Positions 1 through 8,943 of a DNA stretch of 64,000 nt are shown here, piece after piece. The DNA lies in assembly GCF_001427305.1 (NCBI RefSeq), contig NZ_LMFZ01000047.1:38695-102694 (forward strand), read 5' to 3'. Within the stretch, counting starts at the first letter, position 1. Every line of letters begins with the position of its first letter. Position numbers and translations under genes: made by a program. This DNA is from Duganella sp. Root1480D1 (GTDB lineage Bacteria > Pseudomonadota > Gammaproteobacteria > Burkholderiales > Burkholderiaceae_D). The notes under the pieces were generated by a model. It did no database searches. It was not told the origin of the DNA and saw only the letters and a program-made list of their open reading frames with translations.

Positions 1-294
1 ATGGGCAAGCGCCAGCGCGCTCACACAGCGGGCGCCATGCTCACGCCACACCAGCCCCGCGCTGGCGTAAGGAACACCGGTCTGCCGCGCCACATCGAAA
101 CCTTTTTGATGATGATCGAAGCGGCCTGCGGCCGGGTCCCACACGCCGCCGACGTCGACCGCAAAGTCGGCCGTGTCGATGACCGCCTGGTCGCGCGTGC
201 GGACGATCCCGGCGCCGGGATACAAAACGTTCAGGACAGCGACCGCCCACGCATCGTCTGCGTGGAAGGTGCCGCTGTGAGTCACTATGAGCAT
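1..294 (-). CDS. MYG1-family (UPF0160) protein, N-terminal part only
   Basis: The reverse strand reads from an ATG at 294 into the left edge of the window, so only about the first 98 residues are present. The N-terminus carries THSGTFHADDAWA, and further on FDHHQKGF. Both are hallmark motifs of the MYG1/UPF0160 family, a DHH-like metal-dependent hydrolase fold; the His and Asp residues would bind metal. The eukaryotic MYG1 protein is described as an exonuclease, while the bacterial role is poorly defined. It is transcribed divergently from the hydrolase at 397. No strong Shine-Dalgarno sequence is visible before the ATG. The family call is firm; the function and the C-terminal half cannot be judged here. 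Confidence 0.85.
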   Translation of the reverse strand, partial: MLIVTHSGTFHADDAWAVAVLNVLYPGAGIVRTRDQAVIDTADFAVDVGGVWDPAAGRFDHHQKGFDVARQTGVPYASAGLVWREHGARCVSALALAH

Positions 295-396
295 GCCAAA
301 TCCAATCGATGAAACTACAGTCATGATATACCGTGACACAATCCAGATACGTTTCGTTTCTATACTTGGCGCACAACAACACACGCGGAGGAAGCC

Positions 397-1413
397 TTGG
401 AGCAGAAGATCGACACGCAACGCCGTTCCCTGATGGGAGGTTTCCTGGCATTGGCCGGCCTGGCCACGCTGGCGCCCATGGCACAGGCAATACCCCTGCC
501 GGCTAGCACCGGCCGTTCCCTTGGCACCCTGCGCACGGTCCGCACGGCTGAACTGGAAATCGGCTACGCCGAACTGGGTCCCGCCAGCGGCCAGCCAGTC
601 ATCCTGCTGCATGGCTGGCCTTACGACATCCACAGCTTCGAAGACGTTGCGCCGTTGCTGGCAGGCGCCGGCTACCGGGTGCTGATGCCCTACCTGCGCG
701 GCTATGGCAGCACGCGCTTCCTGTCCAAGGACACGTTCCGCAACGCCCAGCAGACTGCCGTGGCGCTCGACATCATCGGCATGATGGATGCGCTGAAAAT
801 CGACACCGCCATCTTCGGTGCCTTCGACTGGGGTGCGCGCACGGCCTGCATCATCGCCGCCCTGTTCCCGGAACGCTGCAAGGGCCTGGTCTCGGTCAGC
901 GGCTACCTGATCGGCACCCCGGCAGGCAACCAGAAACCCTTGCCGCCGCAGGCCGAATACGAGTGGTGGTACCAGTACTACTTCGCCACCGAGCGTGGCC
1001 GGCTCGGTTATGAAGCCAACCGCAACGACTTCAACCGCCTGATCTGGAAAACCGCGTCGCCAAAATGGGCCTTCGATGAGGCCACGTTCGCCCGCAGCGC
1101 TGCAGCCTTCGACAATCCGGATCACGTCGACATCGTGGTCCACAACTACCGCTGGCGCCTGGGCCTGGCAGACGGCGAGCGCAAATACGATGCCCTGGAA
1201 GCCAGGCTGGCGGCAGGCCCCGCGATCACCGTACCATCGATAACGATGGAAGGCGACGCCAATGGCGCGCCACACCCGCCGCCGGCGGCCTATGCGAAGA
1301 AATTCACCGGCAAGTACCAGCACCGCACGCTCGCAGGCGGCATCGGCCACAACCTGCCACACGAAGCGCCGCGCGAGTTTGCGCAGGCGATCATCGACGT
1401 GGCTGCAATGTAA
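397..1413 (+). CDS. Exported alpha/beta hydrolase, epoxide hydrolase-like
   Basis: The protein has 338 residues and begins with TTG at 397, preceded by a GGAGG about six bases upstream. The N-terminus has a twin-arginine type signal (RRSLMGGF followed by a hydrophobic stretch and an AQA cleavage site), so a folded, exported enzyme is likely. The body is an alpha/beta hydrolase. HGWPYD is the HGxP oxyanion motif. FDWGAR places an Asp at the nucleophile position, as in epoxide hydrolases and haloalkane dehalogenases. GIGHNLPHE carries the catalytic His near the C-terminus. An Asp nucleophile argues against a plain esterase. The substrate is unknown. It converges with the PfpI-YHS gene, with the two stop codons adjacent. 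Confidence 0.8.
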   Translation: MEQKIDTQRRSLMGGFLALAGLATLAPMAQAIPLPASTGRSLGTLRTVRTAELEIGYAELGPASGQPVILLHGWPYDIHSFEDVAPLLAGAGYRVLMPYLRGYGSTRFLSKDTFRNAQQTAVALDIIGMMDALKIDTAIFGAFDWGARTACIIAALFPERCKGLVSVSGYLIGTPAGNQKPLPPQAEYEWWYQYYFATERGRLGYEANRNDFNRLIWKTASPKWAFDEATFARSAAAFDNPDHVDIVVHNYRWRLGLADGERKYDALEARLAAGPAITVPSITMEGDANGAPHPPPAAYAKKFTGKYQHRTLAGGIGHNLPHEAPREFAQAIIDVAAM

Positions 1414-2313
1414 TCAGATGAAGCTGGCGGGATGCGCCTCGAACAGCTTCTTGTGCTCTTCCATGCAGAAGTAATACGTGCGCTTGCGGTAGGTGGTGGA
1501 GGCCGCGCTGGCCTTGTCGACATCCATATCGCAAACGGGACATAGCGGGTGCCGCTCGCTTGAACGGCGCGCCTTGGCGTAGATGCTGTTGGAGTTCGGG
1601 TCCAGCCAGCCCTGGCCCTGGTATTCCAGGGTATAGGCAGTATTGCTTGCGACGGCGCGGCCAAAGTAGCGCTCCACCACGCGCAGGGCGAGGTCGATGC
1701 CGGAAGACAGCCCGCCGGCGGTGGCGATATTGCCCTCTTCCACAAAGCGCGCACCGCGCCTGAGGGTGACGCGGGGGAAGCGCATGGCGAAGTCCTTGAA
1801 TGCGCCGTGATAGGTGACGGCCGACTTCCCGTCCAGCAGTCCGGCATGGGCCAGGATGAATGCTCCGGTACAGACCGACATGGTCAGGTCCGCCGTGCGC
1901 GAAGCCTGGCGCAGCCAGTCCAGCACTGCCGGATCGCCCACGGTTTGGGCCGGCACCACGATCAGCTTTGGCGCGGGTGCATTGGCGATGGAGTAGTTCG
2001 GCACGATCTTCATGCCGCCGTAGGTAGTGATCGGTGCTTCCGTTGCGCCAACGGTGTAGAGCTGGAACACCGGCCCCTCGCCACGTCCCGGCACACTGAC
2101 ATTGGAAAACACTTCCCACGGTCCGCCAAAGTCGATGACGACGGCGTTATCGGACAGCAGGAAAGCCACCGGAATGCTGCCTTGCGCAGGCGGTTTCAAG
2201 GGCGCTGCCGGTGCCGGTGCGCCGGGCTGCTGCGCGTTGGCAAGGCCCAGGGCCGGCAGCGCGGCACCCAGTCCCATTGCGGTGGAAATACGGAACAGCT
2301 CTCTTCTTTTCAT
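1414..2313 (-). CDS. Exported DJ-1/PfpI-like protein with C-terminal YHS domain
   Basis: The 299-residue protein starts at ATG 2313 (MKRRELFR), with a GAGGG Shine-Dalgarno just upstream on the reverse strand. The N-terminus looks like a Tat or Sec signal peptide followed by an Ala/Pro linker. Residues of about 45-235 form a DJ-1/PfpI (class I glutamine amidotransferase-like) domain with the nucleophile elbow SVCTGAF around the conserved Cys, as in isonitrile hydratase-like and AraC-associated proteins. The last 45 residues are a YHS-type metal domain (CPVCDMDV ... YYFCMEEHKKLF) with a CxxC pair and a third Cys. This domain normally handles copper or other heavy metals. The fusion suggests a periplasmic thiol or metal-related role, but the function is not assignable. 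Confidence 0.75.
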   Translation of the reverse strand: MKRRELFRISTAMGLGAALPALGLANAQQPGAPAPAAPLKPPAQGSIPVAFLLSDNAVVIDFGGPWEVFSNVSVPGRGEGPVFQLYTVGATEAPITTYGGMKIVPNYSIANAPAPKLIVVPAQTVGDPAVLDWLRQASRTADLTMSVCTGAFILAHAGLLDGKSAVTYHGAFKDFAMRFPRVTLRRGARFVEEGNIATAGGLSSGIDLALRVVERYFGRAVASNTAYTLEYQGQGWLDPNSNSIYAKARRSSERHPLCPVCDMDVDKASAASTTYRKRTYYFCMEEHKKLFEAHPASFI

Positions 2314-2450
2314 GGCATGCCCTCGAGGGATTGTTAAGGCTTGCAGTTTCCCATCGCTCCCTGTGCGAGGCGATGCAGCTCGCTGCAGCCCGCTGTGGTT
2401 TCGCTGCAAAGCCGTCGCCCGGTGCTTTGATTTCCCCTATCATTGCGGCC

Positions 2451-3485
2451 ATGACCGCAATCGCCCCCTTCCTCGCCTGGCTGGCGTTGGCTTTATTCGA
2501 TGCCACACAAACCGTGGTATCCATGCACGCCATGGGCATGCAGCACGACTGGTGGACCTTGTTTTTCGTGATCGTCGCCTCGTGGGGCGTGTGGGCAGCC
2601 GCGACCCCGGTCGCGCTCGCACTGCTGCGACGCTTTCCCCTGCCATCGCGCGTTGCGGGCAATTGGGCCGTGCATTTCTGCGCCTGCCTGGCGATCGGCG
2701 CGGCCTGGACCTGCTGGGCCGCCACGCTCGAACATGCACTCAATCCCTTCGCCTATGCCAAAGGGCCTGAGCCGTTCCTGCCTTTGTGGAAATCGAAATT
2801 CATCGGCAACCTGGTGGGCGACGTGATCCTGTACGGCGCGATTGCGGCGCTAAGCGTGACCTTCGCCACGCGCAAGCGCCTGTCGCAGCAGCGCGAATTG
2901 CTGGCGCAGGCGCAACTGGCCGCACTGCGGCTTCAGCTCGAACCGCATTTCATCTTCAATGCGCTCAATGCGGTCACCGGCTTGATCCGCGAGAAGAAGG
3001 ACAACGAAGCCATCGCCACCATTGCCGCACTGGGCGACCTGCTGCGCCGTGTCACGGACCGTTCGGAGCGCCAACTGGTGCCTCTGGAAAGCGAGGCCGA
3101 GTTCCTGCGCAAATACCTCGAGATCCAGCAAGTGCGCTTCGGCGAGCGCCTGCACTGGCAGCTCGATATTCCGGCAGATGTCGCAGGTGCACAGGTGCCC
3201 GACCTTGTCCTGCAGCCGCTGGTGGAAAACGCCATCAAGCACGGCATCGCCAAACGCGCCAAAGGCGGAACGCTGCACATCACGGCCGCCCGCGCCGGCG
3301 ATACGCTGACGCTGTCCGTTGCCAACGACGGCCCGGCGCTGGCCGCGGAACTGCGCGACGGTGTTGGCCTGTCCAATACGCGCCAGCGCCTGCAGGCGCT
3401 GTACGGCGATCGGCAGTCGCTGGCATTGCTTGATACGGCGCAAGGCGTACAGGCCATGCTCATCCTGCCCTACCGGGAGCAATGA
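2451..3485 (+). CDS. LytS/YehU-type sensor histidine kinase
   Basis: Residues of about 1-140 hold four hydrophobic segments forming a membrane sensor. A short coiled linker leads to the His_kinase domain, with the phospho-acceptor His166 in EPHFIFNAL, the signature of the LytS/YehU (HPK8) class. The ATPase N-box (LVENAIKHG) and a G-box (GVGLSNTRQRL) follow. I chose ATG 2451 (344 residues) because longer in-frame starts such as 2373 run into the divergent upstream gene and add no recognisable domain; neither start has a strong Shine-Dalgarno. The stop overlaps the start of the response regulator by four bases (ATGA), so the two form one two-component operon. The stimulus is unknown. Confidence 0.88.
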   Translation: MTAIAPFLAWLALALFDATQTVVSMHAMGMQHDWWTLFFVIVASWGVWAAATPVALALLRRFPLPSRVAGNWAVHFCACLAIGAAWTCWAATLEHALNPFAYAKGPEPFLPLWKSKFIGNLVGDVILYGAIAALSVTFATRKRLSQQRELLAQAQLAALRLQLEPHFIFNALNAVTGLIREKKDNEAIATIAALGDLLRRVTDRSERQLVPLESEAEFLRKYLEIQQVRFGERLHWQLDIPADVAGAQVPDLVLQPLVENAIKHGIAKRAKGGTLHITAARAGDTLTLSVANDGPALAAELRDGVGLSNTRQRLQALYGDRQSLALLDTAQGVQAMLILPYREQ

Positions 3486-4186
3486 TGCTGCGCGCCCTGA
3501 TTGTCGACGACGAACCGCTGGCACGCAGCAATGTCGCCCTGCTGCTGGCACGCGATCCTGCCATCGCCGTGGTCGGCCAGTGCGGCTCGGCGGAAGAAGC
3601 CCTGGCAGCGCTGCCGGCGGCCCGGCCCGACCTGGTCTTCCTCGACATTGAAATGCCGGAATGCGACGGATTCGAACTGCTTGAGCGCCTGGGCACAGCG
3701 CCACCCTTTGCGGTCGTCTTTGTCACGGCCCACCACCGGTTCGCGCTGCGCGCCTTCGAAGTGGGCGCCCTCGACTACCTGCTCAAGCCGTTCGACGACC
3801 AGCGCTTCGAACGCGTGCTGGAACGCGTCAAAGAGCGCCTGCGCCTGCCGGGCGAAACGCACCGCTTCATCATCAGGAGCGGCAACGCCCTGGAGGTGGT
3901 GAAGTTTGCGGACGTCGACTGGATCGAAGCCAGCGACTACTACGCCTCGCTGCATGCCGGAAGCCGTGCGCACATGCTGCGCCGCAGCCTGTCCGAGCTG
4001 GAGGGCGAGCTGGCGCCGCACGGCTTCCAGCGCATCCACCGCTCCGCCATCGTCAACCTGGCACGCCTGCGCGCACTGGAACTCGGCAAAGACGGCGAGT
4101 ATGAAGTCGTGCTGGAAACCGGCCAGCGCCTGCGCATGAGCCGCAGCTACCGCAAAACAGTGCTGGATCGAATGTCCCCGACTTAG
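3482..4186 (+). CDS. LytTR-family response regulator
   Basis: The 234-residue protein has an N-terminal receiver domain with acidic pocket Asp9/Asp10, phosphorylation site Asp55 in FLDIEMPE, and the conserved Lys of the LLKPFD motif. The C-terminal part, from about residue 135, is a LytTR DNA-binding domain (VDWIEASDYYASLH ... FQRIHRSAIVNL). Members bind direct repeats upstream of target operons. It overlaps the kinase gene by four bases and is surely its partner, giving an AlgR/LytR-type system. Targets cannot be read from the sequence; the neighbouring lipoprotein at 4219 is a possible one by position only. Confidence 0.9.
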   Translation: MMLRALIVDDEPLARSNVALLLARDPAIAVVGQCGSAEEALAALPAARPDLVFLDIEMPECDGFELLERLGTAPPFAVVFVTAHHRFALRAFEVGALDYLLKPFDDQRFERVLERVKERLRLPGETHRFIIRSGNALEVVKFADVDWIEASDYYASLHAGSRAHMLRRSLSELEGELAPHGFQRIHRSAIVNLARLRALELGKDGEYEVVLETGQRLRMSRSYRKTVLDRMSPT

Positions 4187-4218
4187 TTATACTTGCATTT
4201 TTCTTAACCTCAGAACAT

Positions 4219-4695
4219 ATGCAACGACTGACATTGGCCATTGCCGCGCTGGCCCTGAGCGCGTGCGCCACCAAGGACCAAAACCGCATCCAGGAAATCG
4301 GGGCCACGCCGCTGCGGGACCTGAATATCGCCAAAATCGAGATCCCCGACGTCCTGCGGGACGCAGTGGGCAATCCATACAAGAGCCCTTCCGACCGAAG
4401 CTGCCCGGCCCTGCTGGCGCAAGTTGCGGACCTCGACGAAGAGCTGGGCCCGGACCTTGACGTTCCCGAGGAAAAGCAGAACCGCATGGACGCTTCGAAG
4501 GAAGCCCTGGGCGACGCCGCCACCGGCGCCCTGGCGCGCACGGTGGAAGGCGCGATCCCCTTCCGTGGTTGGCTGCGCAAGCTGAGCGGCGCCGAGCGCC
4601 ATTCGAAGCAGGCGCAGACCGCGGTCCTGGCAGGCAAAGTCCGCCGCGGCTACCTGCGCGGCCTGATGGAGTCGAATTCCTGCATGAAGGCATAA
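4219..4695 (+). CDS. Small lipoprotein of unknown function
   Basis: The protein has 158 residues. Its N-terminus is a lipoprotein signal: a short basic start, a hydrophobic core and the lipobox LSAC with the lipidated Cys at about residue 15. The mature part is hydrophilic, with a likely helical centre (EEKQNRMDASKEALGD) and no domain that I recognise. Two later Cys residues could form a disulfide. It lies 32 bases after the LytTR regulator in the same direction and may be co-transcribed with it. A TATACT just upstream (4188-4193) could be a separate -10 element, but no convincing -35 pairs with it. Confidence 0.65.
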   Translation: MQRLTLAIAALALSACATKDQNRIQEIGATPLRDLNIAKIEIPDVLRDAVGNPYKSPSDRSCPALLAQVADLDEELGPDLDVPEEKQNRMDASKEALGDAATGALARTVEGAIPFRGWLRKLSGAERHSKQAQTAVLAGKVRRGYLRGLMESNSCMKA

Positions 4696-4710
4696 ACGCG
4701 CATAAACCGC

Positions 4711-4741
4711 TTGCTTTTGCTGCGCCGCATCATGCTAGAAT
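4711..4741 (+). promoter_or_regulatory. Possible promoter of the parA-like gene
   Basis: TTGCTT (4711-4716) and TAGAAT (4736-4741) lie 19 bases apart, upstream of the ParA start at 4775. The -10 matches five of six consensus positions, but the spacer is long, so this is a weak suggestion. Confidence 0.3.
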
Positions 4742-4774
4742 CGTTGCAATCTTAGCCACAGTGGGGGCCAGCAA

Positions 4775-5545
4775 ATGAAACGCGTAATCTTCAACCAGAA
4801 GGGCGGCGTCGGTAAATCGACCATTGCGGTAAACCTGGCGGCCATTGCGGCGCACCATGGCAAACGCACGCTCTTGATCGATATCGACCCGCAGTGCAAC
4901 AGCAGCCGCTACCTGCTCGGGGCGGCTACCGAAGGACTGGCGCCGACCCTGGGCGCCTACTTCGAGCAGATGCTCAGCTACAGCATCTTCGCCAGGCCGG
5001 TCGGCGAATACGTGCACGCCACGCCATTCGACAACCTGTCCATCATGCTGGCCCATCCCGAACTGGGCGACCTGCAATCGAAGCTGGAATCGCGCCACAA
5101 GATCTACAAGCTGCGCGACACCCTGGGCGAGCTGGAAAAGGAATACGACGAAATCTACGTCGACACGCCGCCGGCCTACAACTTCTTCACCCAGTCCGCC
5201 CTGATCGCGGCCGATAGCTGCCTGATCCCCTTCGACTGCGACGACTTTTCGCGCCAGGCGCTCTACACCCTGGTCAACAACGTGAAAGAGATCAAGGCCG
5301 ACCACAATCCCAGGCTGCAGATTGAAGGCATCGTGGTCAACCAGTTCCAGCCGCGCGCCCTGCTGCCGCAGCGCATGGTGGACCAGCTCAAGGAAGAAGG
5401 CTTGCCGGTATTCGAGAACAAGCTCTCAAGCTCGATCCGCATCCGCGAATCGCACGAGCGCAACCTGCCGATGATCCACCTCGATCGCAGCCACAAGCTA
5501 AGCCTGGAGTTCCTGGCCCTGTACGGCGAGCTGCAGCCGGCGTAA
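4775..5545 (+). CDS. ParA/Soj-family ATPase (orphan)
   Basis: The 256-residue protein begins with a deviant Walker A motif, KGGVGKST at residues 9-16, with the signature Lys typical of ParA/MinD ATPases. A Walker A' (LLIDIDPQ) and a Walker B-like YVDTPPAY follow. Such proteins partition plasmids, chromosomes or cell-pole complexes by ATP-dependent dimerisation on DNA or membrane. There is no ParB, centromere-like repeat or chemotaxis/flagellar partner next to it, so it is an orphan. The flanking genes are a lipoprotein and trhP. The family assignment is secure; the cargo is not. Confidence 0.85.
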   Translation: MKRVIFNQKGGVGKSTIAVNLAAIAAHHGKRTLLIDIDPQCNSSRYLLGAATEGLAPTLGAYFEQMLSYSIFARPVGEYVHATPFDNLSIMLAHPELGDLQSKLESRHKIYKLRDTLGELEKEYDEIYVDTPPAYNFFTQSALIAADSCLIPFDCDDFSRQALYTLVNNVKEIKADHNPRLQIEGIVVNQFQPRALLPQRMVDQLKEEGLPVFENKLSSSIRIRESHERNLPMIHLDRSHKLSLEFLALYGELQPA

Positions 5546-5615
5546 ATGCGCCGAACTTGATCCAGGTCATGGCCGGGCGGCGGCGGCATGGCTACGCTGG
5601 CGGATTTTGCCCGCC

Positions 5616-6911
5616 ATGCCGACCGCCCCCGAACTCCTCCTGCCCGCCGGCTCCCTGGCGAAGATGAACGCCGCTTTCGATTACGGCGCCGACGCCGTGT
5701 ATGCCGGACAGCCGCGCTACAGCCTGCGCGTGCGGAACAACGACTTCTCCACCCTGCAAGCGCTGCAGGACGGCATTGACGGCGCCCATGCGCGCGGCAA
5801 GCAGTTCTTCGTCGCCAGCAATATCTTCGCCCACAACTCCTAGCTCAAGACCTACCTGCGCGACATGGCGCCCGTGATCGCCATGAAGCCCGATGCGCTG
5901 ATCATGGCCGACCCTGGCCTGATCATGATAGTGCGCGAAGAGTGGCCGGAGATGCCGATCCACCTGTCGGTGCAGGCCAATGCCGTCAACTGGGCCGACG
6001 TGAAATTCTGGCAGCGCATGGGACTCACACGCGTGATCCTGTCACGCGAACTGTCGCTCGACGAAATCGAGGAAATCCGCCAGCGCTGCCCCGACATGGA
6101 GCTGGAAGTATTCGTGCATGGTGCGCTGTGCATGGCGTACTCGGGCCGCTGCCTGCTGTCAGGCTATTTCAATCACCGCGACGCCAACCAGGGCACCTGT
6201 ACCAACGCCTGCCGCTGGGACTACAAGGTGGGTGAAGGCTGCCAGGATGCGAGCGGCGATATCTCGGTACTGCACCAGCAGCCGCGCCATCCGCTGGCCA
6301 ACCAGACCTACCTGCTGGAAGAAGCCGGGCGCCCGGGCCAACTGATGCCGATCTTCGAAGACGAACACGGGACCTACATCATGAATTCAAAAGACCTGCG
6401 CGCAGTGGAGCACGTCGAGCGCCTGGTGAAGATCGGCATCACCTCGCTGAAAGTCGAAGGCCGCACCAAGTCCGCTTATTACGCAGCGCGCACGGCGCAG
6501 GTTTACCGCAAAGCCATCGACGATGCGGTAGCCGGCCGGCCGTTTGACGAAAGCCTGCTCGGCCAGTTGCAAGGCCTGGCCAATCGCGGCTACACGGACG
6601 GTTTCTACCAGCGCCATCACACGCAGGAACACCAGAACTATATGCGCGGCGCCTCGGAAACCGATCGCAGCCAGTACGTTGGGGATGTGTTGGGCATCGA
6701 CGGCGGCTGGGCGCGCGTCGACGTGAAGAATCATTTCGCGGTGGGCGACCGCATTGAAGTCATGCACCCGGGCGGCAACCGCGATATCGCCATCGAGCGC
6801 ATGCTGGCGGACGATGGCAGCGAGATCACGATTGCACCTGGCAGCGGCCACGTTGTGCGCATCCAGCTCGATGAAGGGCTGGATGGCGCACTGCTGTCGC
6901 GCTACCTCTGA
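5616..6911 (+). pseudogene. trhP: U32 peptidase-family tRNA hydroxylation protein TrhP (YegQ), interrupted by in-frame TAG
   Basis: Read through, this is a full-length TrhP/YegQ of about 431 codons, the U32-family protein that makes 5-hydroxyuridine at tRNA position 34 from prephenate. Visible family motifs are SPAG-like LLPAGSLAKM, YGADAVYAGQPRYSLRVRN, HGALCMAYSGRCLLSGYF, the Cys-rich NQGTCTNACRW and EGRTKSAYYAART. Codon 76 is TAG at 5841-5843, between HNS and LKTYLRDM. The E. coli protein has a Lys (HNAKLKTF) at this place, so a single AAG to TAG change explains it. Both halves stay in the same frame and the downstream part is fully conserved, so the event is recent, or it is a sequencing error. 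The downstream half could restart at ATG 5865 but would lack the first strands of the barrel. Confidence 0.85.
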
Positions 6912-8840
6912 TTACTGCAGGTTGATCGCCGATACAGAGCGGTTGTCTTCCATAATGTATAGCACGCCGTTGCTGGAGATCGCAAGATTGCCGCCGCGCG
7001 GGTAGTTCCACACTACTTTATGGGTCGCAAGGTCAACCGCTACGGTCCTCAGCCTGCCACTGACGAAGGCCAGGTTGCGCACCACGACCACGCTCCGGAA
7101 GTTATCCTGGCCCAGGCTTTCTGAAGTCCACTGCAGCTTGCCGTCGGACAGGGAGCGGGCCTCCAGCACAGTGCTCATGCCGGCCACGGAATACACCATG
7201 CCATTACCCACAGCCATATCGACCACATTGCTGTTCGCCACCGACCAGGCAACTGTGCGCAAAGTCAGGTCAAAGGCGCTGATACCCGAACCGTAGGTCA
7301 AGGCCAGGTTGCCGGACAACGTCACACTCTGTTCGCCCACGGCGTTGGCGTCAGGACCAGGCGCCACCCACTTCAGATTGCCATTGCTGGTATCGAGCAC
7401 GCGAAGTTTCCCATCCAGGAATACATAAACGTTTTCAACGTCGACAGCCGGCGTAGGGCTAGAACGCAGCGCGCTTTGCATGGGAGAGGACCAGCGCTTG
7501 CTCAAGAGCGAGGATGAGAACGCTGTCATGCCGCGGTCATAGTCATAACCGCCCATCAAAAACACGTCGGTGCCAGCGACAGTCGGTGCGCGGGAACTCG
7601 TATACGCGCCAATTGCGGTTTTTGAGACCAGATTGCCGTTCTGCTGGTCAAATACCCAAAGGTCGTTCGTCACATCGTCAGTGACCACGAACACAAACCC
7701 ATTGCCGACAGCCGGCGAGTTGGCGCGGTTGACTTTGCCCAGGCTGCTGCGCCACAGAATGCTCCCGTCGGCCTCACTGATGGCAAGCAGCTCGAATTCG
7801 CTGTCGAAGCTCTTGCCAAGCGTCATAAACACCTTGCCATTATCGGTGGCGACACTATTCGTTGATTCAGTCATAGCGTTCGCAGGCAAGCTGAAACGCC
7901 GCGAGAACTTGGTCGCGTCGAAAGTCGCATCGACAAATCCGCTGTGCGCAGCGTTGCCCTGGAAGCTAGACCAGGCGCCAACGCCCGGTACACGCAAGAG
8001 CGTGCTCAGGTTGCTTGCATTCTTGACCGTCAATTTCAGCGGGACGGTCCAGGGAGAACCAGATATCGGCAAACGGCAGGTTGCCGGGTCGTCGCGGCAC
8101 AGGCGAACTTCCACATTGCTGTTGTATTCCCCCGGCTGCAAGGCGGCAGCAGATTTCAGCGTGGCTTTGAATCCTTGCGCAGTCTGCGTATAGCTGACAT
8201 TACTCAAACCACCCTTGTCGTACACGCCCACCATGAATTGCGTATTCAGCAGGTCGCCGGTAAACGTGCCGTCCAGGTTCAGTTCAACCTGTTCGCCGGC
8301 ATAGGTTTCTGCCTGCAGTGATTGCGCCGACAGGGCAAGACGCTTAGCCGCCTCCGTTGTCGATTTCACGTTGACTTTCAGCGGTACTTTCCATGGCGAA
8401 CCAGGCAGCGGCTTGCTGCAGGTCAGCGGAGCATCTTCGCACAAGCGGACTTCAAGATTGACCTGGGTCAGACCGGCGGGAAGCTTGGGCGAGGTGCTCA
8501 GGCTGGCTTGATAGGTCATCTCGTTCAGGGCCGAAATCTGCACGTCGGTGGTAATCGTGCCCGATGTGTCGACGATGGCCACATTGAACGGCTTGGTAAA
8601 CGTGCGGCTGGAAGTCGCAGTGATCTTGAACGGAATCGACTCTCCTTCGTAGCCCGATAATTCGACCGGGTTCGGCGTGAAGGAGAGCCAACTGCCTTCG
8701 GGGTTGGTGGTGGTGGATCCGCCGGTGCCGCTGCTCGCGCCAGAGCTACCGTTGGCGCCCGGACTACCGCCGCCGCCACCGCAGGCGGCCAATGCCAGTG
8801 CCATCACGAACGGCACGGAAGCGCGAAATACTGGATGCAT
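6912..8840 (-). CDS. Lipoprotein with duplicated beta domain and PQQ-like beta-propeller
   Basis: The 642-residue protein has a lipoprotein signal ending in LAAC at about residue 20, then a Gly/Ser-rich linker. Two tandem modules of about 105 residues follow (roughly residues 50-155 and 165-275). Each ends in an EVRLC...C...GSPW..PLK..VK pattern, with two Cys that could pair, so the region arose by internal duplication. The C-terminal half has repeated PQQ-like propeller blades (ATDNGKVFM, VGNGFVFVVT, VDVENVYVF, LYIMEDN). It is probably anchored at the outer or inner membrane facing the periplasm as a binding scaffold. The BamB-like fold is only a structural analogy. The stop meets trhP end to end. 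Confidence 0.75.
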   Translation of the reverse strand: MHPVFRASVPFVMALALAACGGGGGSPGANGSSGASSGTGGSTTTNPEGSWLSFTPNPVELSGYEGESIPFKITATSSRTFTKPFNVAIVDTSGTITTDVQISALNEMTYQASLSTSPKLPAGLTQVNLEVRLCEDAPLTCSKPLPGSPWKVPLKVNVKSTTEAAKRLALSAQSLQAETYAGEQVELNLDGTFTGDLLNTQFMVGVYDKGGLSNVSYTQTAQGFKATLKSAAALQPGEYNSNVEVRLCRDDPATCRLPISGSPWTVPLKLTVKNASNLSTLLRVPGVGAWSSFQGNAAHSGFVDATFDATKFSRRFSLPANAMTESTNSVATDNGKVFMTLGKSFDSEFELLAISEADGSILWRSSLGKVNRANSPAVGNGFVFVVTDDVTNDLWVFDQQNGNLVSKTAIGAYTSSRAPTVAGTDVFLMGGYDYDRGMTAFSSSLLSKRWSSPMQSALRSSPTPAVDVENVYVFLDGKLRVLDTSNGNLKWVAPGPDANAVGEQSVTLSGNLALTYGSGISAFDLTLRTVAWSVANSNVVDMAVGNGMVYSVAGMSTVLEARSLSDGKLQWTSESLGQDNFRSVVVVRNLAFVSGRLRTVAVDLATHKVVWNYPRGGNLAISSNGVLYIMEDNRSVSAINLQ

Positions 8841-8943
8841 AGAAATAAGGCCCGTAGGAAAAAGGCATTATTTTATTGCAAGCAATATTTCAAAAACTCA
8901 CCATTACTCACTTTGCAACTAAAATACAACGTTCCTGAACCAT

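Noticed and set aside
5841..5843. TAG in trhP as pyrrolysine or programmed readthrough
   Set aside because: Pyrrolysine is not known in this bacterial group, homologues have Lys, and no stem-loop suited to recoding is evident; mutation or error is simpler.
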